Positions 1 to 5,639 of a stretch of 6,955 bases of DNA are shown piece by piece. How positions within the stretch are numbered: position 1 is the stretch's first letter; every line of letters begins with the position of its first letter. The position numbers and the translations under genes are program-made. Source of the stretch: an uncultured Lacinutrix sp. (GTDB taxonomy: Bacteria > Bacteroidota > Bacteroidia > Flavobacteriales > Flavobacteriaceae); the NCBI GenBank assembly GCA_937916035.1, contig CALGIH010000211.1, forward strand, positions 1 to 6,955. Direction: 5' to 3'. The notes beneath the pieces are model-generated. The model was not told where the DNA came from. It saw only the letters and a program-made list of their open reading frames with translations, and did no database searches.

Positions 1-436
1 AATAAAACGTATTGATAATACCAAAATCACAAAATTTGCAGATCTAAAAGGCTTTTTAAGTACCAAACGACCTAGTGATGTTGTTAATGTAGCGGTTTTA
101 AGAAATGGAGAAGAAAAAGTGTTACCTGTAACTTTATATAAAAACATGACTATCAATATTCCTGTGATTGGAACGCTCAAAAAAGCAACCAAAACAGAAT
201 TGAAAAAATACGATTTAAGTTATGGACTCGTAATTTCAGAACTTAGTGATAGATATAAAGACGAATGGAAAGCAGATGGCATTGGAGCAGGAAGTATTGT
301 AACAGCAATTAATGGTGTTAAAGTAAACTCGATTGAGCAAGTTGAACAACTCATTGAAAAACGGTCAGAATATGAACCAATGCGTATAGAAATTGTAAAA
401 GAAAATGGTGAAAAAGTAAACTATAGGTTTAGATAA
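1..436 (+). CDS. C-terminal fragment of HtrA/Do-family serine protease (PDZ region)
   Basis: The frame is open from base 2 to the TAA at 434-436, so the gene begins outside the window and only about 144 residues are visible. The fragment starts inside one PDZ domain (IKRIDNTKITKFADLKGFL, then a segment ending in VAVLRNGEEKVLPVTL). It continues into a second PDZ-like domain whose core reads GIGAGSIVTAINGVKVNS and ends with ENGEKVNYRFR. This order, PDZ1 end, linker, PDZ2 and a short tail, is that of DegP/DegQ-type periplasmic proteases, which degrade or refold misfolded envelope proteins; the PDZ domains bind exposed C termini of substrates. The catalytic His-Asp-Ser domain lies upstream and cannot be checked, so activity is inferred from the family. 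A GTG at 119 could be mistaken for a start but lies mid-domain. A strong terminator follows 18 bases after the stop. Confidence 0.85.
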   Translation, partial: IKRIDNTKITKFADLKGFLSTKRPSDVVNVAVLRNGEEKVLPVTLYKNMTINIPVIGTLKKATKTELKKYDLSYGLVISELSDRYKDEWKADGIGAGSIVTAINGVKVNSIEQVEQLIEKRSEYEPMRIEIVKENGEKVNYRFR

Positions 437-454
437 TTTAGTGTTTATTTGTTG

Positions 455-497
455 AAAACCCTCATTCAATAAATTGAATCTGAGGGTTTTATTTTTT
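455..497 (+). terminator. Rho-independent terminator of the HtrA-like gene
   Basis: The arm AAAACCCTCA (455-464) pairs perfectly with TGAGGGTTTT (481-490). An inner stem TTCAA/TTGAA (465-469 with 474-478) closes a TAAA loop and leaves a two-base bulge at 479-480. A T-rich tail runs to 497. It lies 18 bases after the protease stop codon. Confidence 0.88.
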
Positions 498-536
498 GAA
501 CCCATCTTTCCTTTTTGTTTTTAACCGAAAATGAGA

Positions 537-619
537 TGAAATTTGTTCAGATAAGGCACTTTTTAAAAGGCATAGCATCACTACTCATAAGAAAAGTAAC
601 GAAATATCAACGAATTTCA
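537..619. other. Foldable intergenic element upstream of gap
   Basis: This is the main content of the 301-base gap between the protease and gap. TGAAATTTGTT (537-547) can pair over 11 positions, one of them a G-U wobble, with AACGAATTTCA (609-619). Inside, ACTTTT (558-563) can pair with AAAAGT (592-597). A competing local hairpin CTTTT/AAAAG sits at 559-568. No open reading frame of note covers it. It lies downstream of a terminator and upstream of the predicted gap promoter, so it may be a separate small transcript, a regulatory DNA element or a dispersed repeat; the sequence alone does not decide. AT-rich DNA forms such pairings by chance more easily than balanced DNA, hence the modest confidence. 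Confidence 0.35.
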
Positions 620-667
620 GTCATTTTTTAGGAAATAGAAAAAGGCAAGATGAGTTCTTTATAAAAA

Positions 668-702
668 TTGGATACGAAAACGTTTGAAATAGATTACTTT
701 TG
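668..702 (+). promoter_or_regulatory. Putative Bacteroidota-type promoter of gap
   Basis: TACTTTTG at 695-702 is an exact match to the Bacteroidota -7 element TAnnTTTG and lies 35 bases before the gap start codon. The nearest suitable -33 TTG is at 668-670, which gives a 24-base spacer, slightly longer than usual; a closer TTTG at 683-686 is too near. The -7 match is good, the -33 assignment weak. Confidence 0.5.
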
Positions 703-737
703 CAAAAAATTTAACAACACACACTAAATTAAAATCA

Positions 738-2186
738 ATGGGTTTTAACGAAACTTATGAAAAGGAATTAGCTTTTCAAGCAGACAGACGCAGAGCAACT
801 GTAGAATTCATCAAAATCATCAGTGATTTGTGGTATGATAAATCTATTGAGCTAGTGCTTTTTAGAAATCAATTAATTGATAGAAACGTCAGTGAAATTC
901 TTAATCTGCATGAATACGCAGGTGAGTTTGTTCAAAAACCTATTTCCATTTTTGACTCGGTTGAAATTGCTCAAGCCATCAAAGATTTTGATTTTCCTCC
1001 TGCAAAATTAGACATTGGAAAATTAACCTATGAGTATCATTTAGAAGATGACAAGTATAGCAATGCATCTGCTTTTGTTGCAGATAAATTGAAAGGTGCA
1101 AGTGCTAATGGCAATATTCAACCAAAAGATGTTATTCTTTATGGTTTTGGACGTATTGGTCGTTTGGTTGCTAGAGAATTAATGACTAAAACTGGTAAAG
1201 GGAATCAGCTGCGTTTGCGTGCAATTGTTACCAGAGGCGAGATAGATCAAATGGTTTTAGAAAAAAGAGCTGCACTTTTACGTAACGATTCTGTTCATGG
1301 TGATTTTTCTGGTACTGTAACAACAGATCTTAAAAACAGTGCGCTTATTATTAATGGCACAACGGTTAATGTCATTTCTGCCAACAATCCTGAAGACATT
1401 GATTATACTGTTTACGGAATTGATAATGCCTTGGTTATTGATAATACTGGAGCATTTAGAGACAAAGAAGCCTTGAGCAGACATTTAGTATCTAAAGGAG
1501 TTAGTAAAGTATTATTGACGGCTCCAGGGAAAGGAGTTCCAAATATTGTTCATGGAGTCAATCAGCGTGAAAATGATCCTGATAAAATTGATATTTTCTC
1601 AGCCGCTTCATGTACAACCAATGCAATTACACCTATTTTAAAAGTAATGGAAGATTCTTATGGTGTTAAAAGTGGACACTTAGAAACCATACATGCTTAT
1701 ACAAATGACCAAAATTTAGTTGATAATTTCCATAAAAAATACAGACGTGGTAGAGCGGCTGCATTAAATATGGTAATTACCGAAACTGGAGCCGGAAGTG
1801 CTGTTAGTAAAGCATTACCATCATTCGAAGGTAAATTAACCTCAAACGCAATTAGAGTTCCTATACCAAACGGTTCATTAGCTATCCTTAATTTAGAACT
1901 AGAAAAAGCAACTTCTATTGACGGTATTAATGCCATGATGAAAAAGTATGCACTTGAAGGTGATTTGGTTGAGCAAATTAAATATGAGCTAAGTGATGAA
2001 TTAGTCTCTAGCGATATCATTGGAAGCTCTGCTCCTGCTATTTATGACAGCAAAGCAACCATCGTAAGAAAAGATGGTAAAAATGCTATTTTATATGTGT
2101 GGTATGATAATGAATATGGTTATAGCCATCAAGTAATTAGATTAGCAAAATATATTGCCAAAGTAAGACGTTATACATATTATTAA
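738..2186 (+). CDS. gap: Glyceraldehyde-3-phosphate dehydrogenase, long form (482 aa)
   Basis: The enzyme oxidises and phosphorylates glyceraldehyde 3-phosphate to 1,3-bisphosphoglycerate in cytoplasmic glycolysis, or the reverse in gluconeogenesis. The Rossmann dinucleotide motif GFGRIGR is at residues 136-142. The active-site segment SAASCTTNAI places the catalytic cysteine at C292, the HAYT motif gives the catalytic histidine H319, and the C-terminal signature WYDNEYGY is present. Classical GAPDH has about 330-340 residues and starts at the Rossmann motif; this one carries about 130 extra N-terminal residues, as known for a long-form group common in Bacteroidota. The position after the second beta strand reads AIVTRGE instead of the AIND of NAD-specific enzymes, so NADP use is possible (inference). 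ATG 738 is the first in-frame start and follows an A-rich leader without Shine-Dalgarno, as normal in this phylum. It appears monocistronic, with its own promoter and a hairpin after the stop. Confidence 0.97.
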   Translation: MGFNETYEKELAFQADRRRATVEFIKIISDLWYDKSIELVLFRNQLIDRNVSEILNLHEYAGEFVQKPISIFDSVEIAQAIKDFDFPPAKLDIGKLTYEYHLEDDKYSNASAFVADKLKGASANGNIQPKDVILYGFGRIGRLVARELMTKTGKGNQLRLRAIVTRGEIDQMVLEKRAALLRNDSVHGDFSGTVTTDLKNSALIINGTTVNVISANNPEDIDYTVYGIDNALVIDNTGAFRDKEALSRHLVSKGVSKVLLTAPGKGVPNIVHGVNQRENDPDKIDIFSAASCTTNAITPILKVMEDSYGVKSGHLETIHAYTNDQNLVDNFHKKYRRGRAAALNMVITETGAGSAVSKALPSFEGKLTSNAIRVPIPNGSLAILNLELEKATSIDGINAMMKKYALEGDLVEQIKYELSDELVSSDIIGSSAPAIYDSKATIVRKDGKNAILYVWYDNEYGYSHQVIRLAKYIAKVRRYTYY

Positions 2187-2224
2187 TAATTAACGGCATC
2201 CAAAAAAAATAACATTCGTAGATA

Positions 2225-2255
2225 TTTTAAGCCTTACAAATTGTGAGGCTTAAAA
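2225..2255 (+). terminator. Hairpin after gap, probable terminator
   Basis: TTTTAAGCCT (2225-2234) pairs with AGGCTTAAAA (2246-2255), and four more pairs including one G-T close a three-base AAT loop (2239-2241). It starts 38 bases after the gap stop codon. The downstream tail AATTTAATAATATATT is AT-rich but not a clean T run, so termination may be partial. Confidence 0.55.
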
Positions 2256-2312
2256 ATTTAATAATATATTGGTTTACATTTTTTACGAACCTAACAAATT
2301 GACCACCAAAAA

Positions 2313-2924
2313 ATGAAAACTTTAAAATTTTTAGTGCTAGCCTTAACTTTAGTTTTGAACTCTAACTCACTCAACGCACAAGACAACGAAACTCAATCTT
2401 TAAACGAAGGTTCTATCAACGACCAATTTGAGTACATCCTTAGAAAATCTGGTAATTTTAAAGGCACTACTGGACAACAGTATGAAGCTGTAAATCGTAA
2501 TATGCTAACGACCTTGCAAGCGCATACTATTGATTCGTTAAAAACACTGCAATCAAAATTAGATAATTCTAATAGTACCATACAAACTCAGCAAAAAGAG
2601 ATTAATGGTTTAAAAAGCAATTTAGGGTCTACACAATCTACGCTTGATGCTACCAATTTAGAAAAAAACAACATGTCGTTGCTTGGTTTACCTATGAGCA
2701 AAACAAGTTATAACATATTAATGTGGACCATCATTGGTGGTTTATTAACCTTACTGTTAATCTTTATTTTCAAATTTAAAACTAGTAATTCTGTTACTAG
2801 AGCGACTAAGAAAACTCTTGCTGAAACCGAAGAAGAATTTGAAGAACACAGACGTTCAGCCTTAGAGCGAGAGCAAAAAGTAAGACGTCAATTACAAGAC
2901 GAATTAAACAAACAAAAGGAGTAA
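2313..2924 (+). CDS. Exported single-pass membrane protein with coiled coils, function unknown (203 aa)
   Basis: I do not recognise a functional domain. Residues 1-22 form a signal peptide: MKTLKF, a hydrophobic stretch, then a likely cut after LNA before Q23. Residues 23-65 are polar. About 66-118 looks like a coiled coil rich in Q, N, S and T with leucines at heptad-like spacing (DSLKTLQSKLDNSNS and on). A transmembrane helix spans about 134-154 (ILMWTIIGGLLTLLLIFIF). A charged cytoplasmic helix at about 163-203 (TLAETEEEFEEHRR, then EREQKVRRQLQDEL) is probably a second coiled coil. The predicted layout is periplasmic N-terminal half, one membrane span, cytoplasmic tail. From memory, relatives in flavobacterial genomes are sometimes labelled tRNA (guanine-N1)-methyltransferase; nothing in this sequence supports that, and the real TrmD lies downstream at 5640. 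ATG 2313 is fixed by the signal peptide. No clear promoter is visible; a strong terminator follows. Confidence 0.9.
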   Translation: MKTLKFLVLALTLVLNSNSLNAQDNETQSLNEGSINDQFEYILRKSGNFKGTTGQQYEAVNRNMLTTLQAHTIDSLKTLQSKLDNSNSTIQTQQKEINGLKSNLGSTQSTLDATNLEKNNMSLLGLPMSKTSYNILMWTIIGGLLTLLLIFIFKFKTSNSVTRATKKTLAETEEEFEEHRRSALEREQKVRRQLQDELNKQKE

Positions 2925-2945
2925 TATAAAGCCTAAGCTAATAAA

Positions 2946-2974
2946 ATATCGAAATGTCTCACCGAGCATATCGA
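2946..2974. repeat. Possible decayed dispersed-repeat remnant
   Basis: ATATCGA occurs twice (2946-2952 and 2968-2974) around the segment GTCTCACCGAGC (2957-2967 region). That segment resembles, from memory, the CACCGAGC..GTCGAGGTG hairpin repeat frequent between genes in Flavobacteriaceae, but the second arm is degraded here and no good stem forms. It lies between the coiled-coil gene and its terminator. Confidence 0.25.
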
Positions 2975-2982
2975 CGTATAAT

Positions 2983-3018
2983 ATAAAATCCGTAAATTTC
3001 TTACGGATTTTATTATTT
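2983..3018 (+). terminator. Rho-independent terminator after the coiled-coil membrane protein
   Basis: ATAAAATCCGTAA (2983-2995) and TTACGGATTTTAT (3001-3013) form a perfect 13-bp stem around the loop ATTTC (2996-3000), followed by TATTT. The stem's own outer A/T pairs supply A and T tracts on both sides, so it could also work on the minus strand. It ends only 12 bases before the start codon of the next gene. Confidence 0.85.
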
Positions 3019-3024
3019 ATACCA

Positions 3025-3461
3025 ATGCACATTATAAAAGCAGAACTTCAGCACCTCCCAGATTTGATTCCTCTATTTGATGGTTATCGTATTCTTTATA
3101 GTCAAACATCAGACTATGTCAAAGCCAAAACCTTTTTAACCAATCGCATTCAAAACCGAGAGTCCATCATTTACATCGCTTATGATGACGAAAACGCTAT
3201 AGGCTTTACACAACTCTATCCTTTGTTTTCATCAGTGAGCATGCGCCTCTGTTTTTGTTGAACGACTTGTATGTTGAGGACAATTACCGAAGCCAAGGCA
3301 TTGGTAATTTACTAATAGATAAAGTCAAACAATTATGCAAAACACTTAATTATAAAGGCGTGGCAATACAAACAGCCCATAGCAATCCTGCACAACATTT
3401 ATACGAGCGTTTGGGCTTTGTAAAAGATCCAGATTTGCATTTCTTTTGGAAGAACACTTAG
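3025..3461 (+). pseudogene. GNAT-family N-acetyltransferase interrupted by a frameshift
   Basis: Two adjacent frames make one GNAT acetyltransferase, a family moving acetyl from acetyl-CoA to an amine; the substrate is unknown. Frame 1 (3025-3261, 78 residues) gives the N-terminal half, MHIIKAELQHLPDLIPLFDGY to GFTQLYPLFSSVSM, then five off-frame residues and a TGA at 3259-3261. The next frame picks up at about 3255 with LLNDLYVEDNYRSQGIGNLL, containing the acetyl-CoA loop QGIG, and ends NPAQHLYERLGFVKDPDLHFF, a typical GNAT C terminus. One extra T in the T5 run at 3252-3256 would join them as M-R-L-C-F-L-L-N-D-L, giving a 145-residue protein of normal family length. No standard slippery heptamer is seen, so either the gene is broken or the assembly has a homopolymer error. 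No promoter is visible between the terminator and the start codon. The stop is 8 bases from the end of the convergent DUF885 gene. Confidence 0.85.
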
Positions 3462-3469
3462 TGAATTTC

Positions 3470-5311
3470 TTACAACTTTAATTCTTCTATTCCCTTTTGA
3501 GAATTTATCCAAGCATTCACTCTGCGTTCTAATAACTCCAATGGTAAAGCACCACTTCCCAGAATGGTATCATGGAATCCTTTAATATCAAATTTGTCTC
3601 CCAATTCATCTTCCGCTTTTTGTCGTAATTCTTGAATTTTGAGCATTCCTATTTTATAAGAAGTAGCTTGACCTGGCATTACCATATAGCGCTGTACTTC
3701 TGCTTTTATTGCTCCCTTTGCAATCGAAGAATTCTCTGCGAAGTACTTTATGGCTTCAGCTTCTGTCCAACCTTTTGAATGTAATCCAGTATCAACCACC
3801 AAACGAATGGCTCTCCATATTTCGTTTACCAAACGTCCAAAGTCGTAATAAGGGTTTTGGTAACCACCCATTTCTTTTGCCAAAGTCTCTGAGTATAATC
3901 CCCAACCCTCGCTGTAAACACTAAATCCTGCTTGTGTTCTAAACTTAGGAACAGACTCTAACTCTTGGGCTATCGAAATTTGCATATGATGCCCAGGATT
4001 ACCTTCATGATAAGCGACACCTTCCATTGTTGTTTTAGGCATCGCATTCATATCAGATAGATGCGCATAATAAGTTCCTGATCTAGATCCATCTGGTGCT
4101 CCTGCTGAATAATGTTGTGGAGCGCCATCTTGTTCTCTAAAAGCCTCTACTCGCCTTACCTCTAATTTTGCTTTAGGCAGAATCCCGAAATAATCTGGTA
4201 ATTTTTCAGTTAAGTCATCTAAATATTTTGTGGATTCATCAAGGTATGCTTGGCGACCCTCATCAGTATTCGGAAAGAAAAACTGTTTATCTGTATTTAC
4301 AAAATTAAAGAACGCGTTTAAATCACCTTCAAAACCTACTTTATCTTTAATCGCCAACATCTCTTGCTTGATTCGGGCCACCTCGCTAAGACCAATTTCA
4401 TGTATTTCATCTGCAGTAAGATCTGTAGTTGTAAAAACCTTTAATCTGTAATTGTAAAAGTCTTTGCCATTTGGATGGCGACTAACACCTGTTGGTGTTG
4501 CTTCAGCATTGTAAATTTCAGTTTCTAACCAAGCTAAAAGGTTTTCATAAGCTGGTTTAAAATAAGCTGAAAGCGCTTTTTGTGATTGTTCTTTAAGATC
4601 ATCTGCTTGCTCAGAATTTATATTATCAGATGCCATAAGTGCATCAATTTTTCCATTCATATCATTTAATAAAGGCGTACCATCTACTAATGACTTTGTT
4701 TGCTTAATAACTGTTTCAAACGCAAATTTTGGAGGAAGAATACCTAAAGCAGCCTGCTCTTTTGCTCTATCTACCAATTGATTCATGGCTCTTCCTGATT
4801 CTTGAATTCTAGAAATATAAGCGTTCATATCAGCAAGACTGTCCACTTTATGAAAATTAATCAAATAAGTTGGGAGCTGAGCATGCAACCCTCGCATTTG
4901 ATCAAAAACATAATCCATATCTCTATATGCAAAACCTTCTTTTAAAGTTTCATACTGATACATCCACAAATCATAAGAAGTTTGATCTGTATCATTAAGA
5001 GTATCATAATCAAAATTTTCTTTTAATTCATTGACGCTTTCCGTATACCAAGCTAATTGTTTATCCTCTGCTTCCTTACTCATATCATCAATTTTGCCAT
5101 ACTGATCTTTTCGTCCTTGGGCTGTAAGACCTAGAGGACTCATTTGTAGCTGCTCCTCATATTTAACATCAAACCATTTGTTAAGTGCTTCTGTCTGGCT
5201 GACGTCTTCCGTTTGATTAACGTCTTCTTTAGAAGCTTCTTTACAAGAAGAAACTAAAAGAAAAATAAATGAAACCGATAATGCAATACCTGTAGTGATG
5301 AATTTTTTCAT
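3470..5311 (-). CDS. DUF885 family lipoprotein, putative metallopeptidase-like (613 aa)
   Basis: The N terminus MKKFITTGIALSVSFIFLLVSSC is a lipoprotein signal peptide with lipobox VSSC, so C23 should be lipidated and the protein anchored in the envelope. A polar linker follows with a small tandem repeat (EDVNQT, EDVSQT, residues 29-40). The rest matches the DUF885 family in length and motifs. YHEGNPGHHMQ places H435, E436, H441 and H442 in an HExxxGHH arrangement like a zinc site. YSEGWGLYSE follows, with E468 as a candidate further ligand. Near the end come RYMVMPGQATSYKIG and the LGSGALPLELLERRV tail. These resemble gluzincin peptidases, so peptidase activity is a fair inference, but family function is poorly established. 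ATG 5311 is fixed by the signal peptide. The gene is divergent from trmD across 328 bases and converges on the broken GNAT gene; a weak minus-strand promoter lies at 5366-5397. Confidence 0.93.
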   Translation of the reverse strand: MKKFITTGIALSVSFIFLLVSSCKEASKEDVNQTEDVSQTEALNKWFDVKYEEQLQMSPLGLTAQGRKDQYGKIDDMSKEAEDKQLAWYTESVNELKENFDYDTLNDTDQTSYDLWMYQYETLKEGFAYRDMDYVFDQMRGLHAQLPTYLINFHKVDSLADMNAYISRIQESGRAMNQLVDRAKEQAALGILPPKFAFETVIKQTKSLVDGTPLLNDMNGKIDALMASDNINSEQADDLKEQSQKALSAYFKPAYENLLAWLETEIYNAEATPTGVSRHPNGKDFYNYRLKVFTTTDLTADEIHEIGLSEVARIKQEMLAIKDKVGFEGDLNAFFNFVNTDKQFFFPNTDEGRQAYLDESTKYLDDLTEKLPDYFGILPKAKLEVRRVEAFREQDGAPQHYSAGAPDGSRSGTYYAHLSDMNAMPKTTMEGVAYHEGNPGHHMQISIAQELESVPKFRTQAGFSVYSEGWGLYSETLAKEMGGYQNPYYDFGRLVNEIWRAIRLVVDTGLHSKGWTEAEAIKYFAENSSIAKGAIKAEVQRYMVMPGQATSYKIGMLKIQELRQKAEDELGDKFDIKGFHDTILGSGALPLELLERRVNAWINSQKGIEELKL

Positions 5312-5365
5312 GATAAATGTTTATGGATTAAGACACTGATTTTTTTGTAGGCTTATAATTAAATG

Positions 5366-5397
5366 CAAAATTTGAAGGAAGTTTAAAAGTATAACAA
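5366..5397 (-). promoter_or_regulatory. Possible promoter of the DUF885 gene
   Basis: On the minus strand AAATTTTG (5373-5366) matches TAnnTTTG at 7 of 8 positions, with TTG (5397-5395) 21 bases upstream. It would start transcription about 50 bases before the ATG at 5311. The region is AT-rich and the -7 match is imperfect, so this is tentative. Confidence 0.3.
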
Positions 5398-5482
5398 TTT
5401 GTTCAGTTCTAATACACCACAGATAGAATTTTCTTTAAAACAAGCTCAAAAATTTGAAGTTTTTGTAAGTTATAACAACCCA

Positions 5483-5502
5483 AATACGTAGTATTACGTA
5501 TT
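5483..5502. promoter_or_regulatory. Palindromic TACGTA operator-like site
   Basis: AATACGTA (5483-5490) and TACGTATT (5495-5502) are perfect inverted half-sites separated by GTAT. A related half, AACGTAGTGTAT, occurs at 5535-5546. It lies in the divergent region between the DUF885 gene and trmD, about 170 bases from the first and 140 from the second start codon, and could be a dimeric regulator site acting on either gene. The regulator is unknown. Confidence 0.4.
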
Positions 5503-5530
5503 GATTTACAGCTTAAAAAAAGCTAACTTC

Positions 5531-5585
5531 GCTTAACGTAGTGTATAAAACATTAAAACGATTTCATACACATTAAAAGTTAAGC
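5531..5585. repeat. Nested inverted repeat with an internal direct repeat upstream of trmD
   Basis: GCTTAAC (5531-5537) pairs with GTTAAGC (5579-5585). Inside it GTGTAT (5541-5546) pairs with ATACAC (5566-5571), so an imperfect cruciform or hairpin with a 19-base loop can form. ACATTAAAA is repeated directly at 5550-5558 and 5570-5578, exactly 20 bases apart. A smaller inverted pair AGCTT/AAGCT (5510-5514, 5520-5524) lies just upstream. The block ends about 40 bases before the predicted trmD promoter. Confidence 0.4.
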
Positions 5586-5605
5586 TAAACTCCCAAATCA
5601 ACACT

Positions 5606-5635
5606 TTTCTTTCAAAAAGAATAATTGCATCTTTG
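5606..5635 (+). promoter_or_regulatory. Putative trmD promoter, apparently leaderless
   Basis: CATCTTTG (5628-5635) matches TAnnTTTG at 7 of 8 positions. TTTC at 5606-5609, 18 bases upstream, is a plausible -33 element. The -7 element ends only four bases before the ATG at 5640, so transcription would start at or next to the start codon. Confidence 0.5.
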
Positions 5636-5639
5636 CACT

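Noticed and set aside
683..702. TTTG at 683-686 as the -33 element of gap
   Set aside because: Only 8 bases separate it from the -7 element, too few for a promoter.
1278..1484. Minus-strand open frame of 68 codons inside gap
   Set aside because: Shadow of the GAPDH coding strand with no recognisable protein features.
1697..2020. Minus-strand open frame of 107 codons inside gap
   Set aside because: It is antisense to the strongly conserved catalytic half of GAPDH and shows no domain of its own.
2393..2581. Minus-strand open frame of 62 codons inside the coiled-coil gene
   Set aside because: Short antisense frame without start context or similarity.
3250..3261. Programmed -1 frameshifting in the GNAT gene
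   Set aside because: TGT TTT TGT lacks a proper X XXY YYZ heptamer and I see no stimulatory hairpin directly after it; mutation or sequencing error is simpler.
3709..3924. Plus-strand open frame of 71 codons inside the DUF885 gene
   Set aside because: Antisense to conserved DUF885 C-terminal sequence; composition is not protein-like.
4230..4451. Plus-strand open frame of 73 codons inside the DUF885 gene
   Set aside because: Antisense shadow within a well-supported long gene.
5625..5639. Alternative TTG start of trmD adding MHLCT
   Set aside because: The family N terminus begins at MRIDIIT (ATG 5640), and the extra codons coincide with the predicted -7 element.
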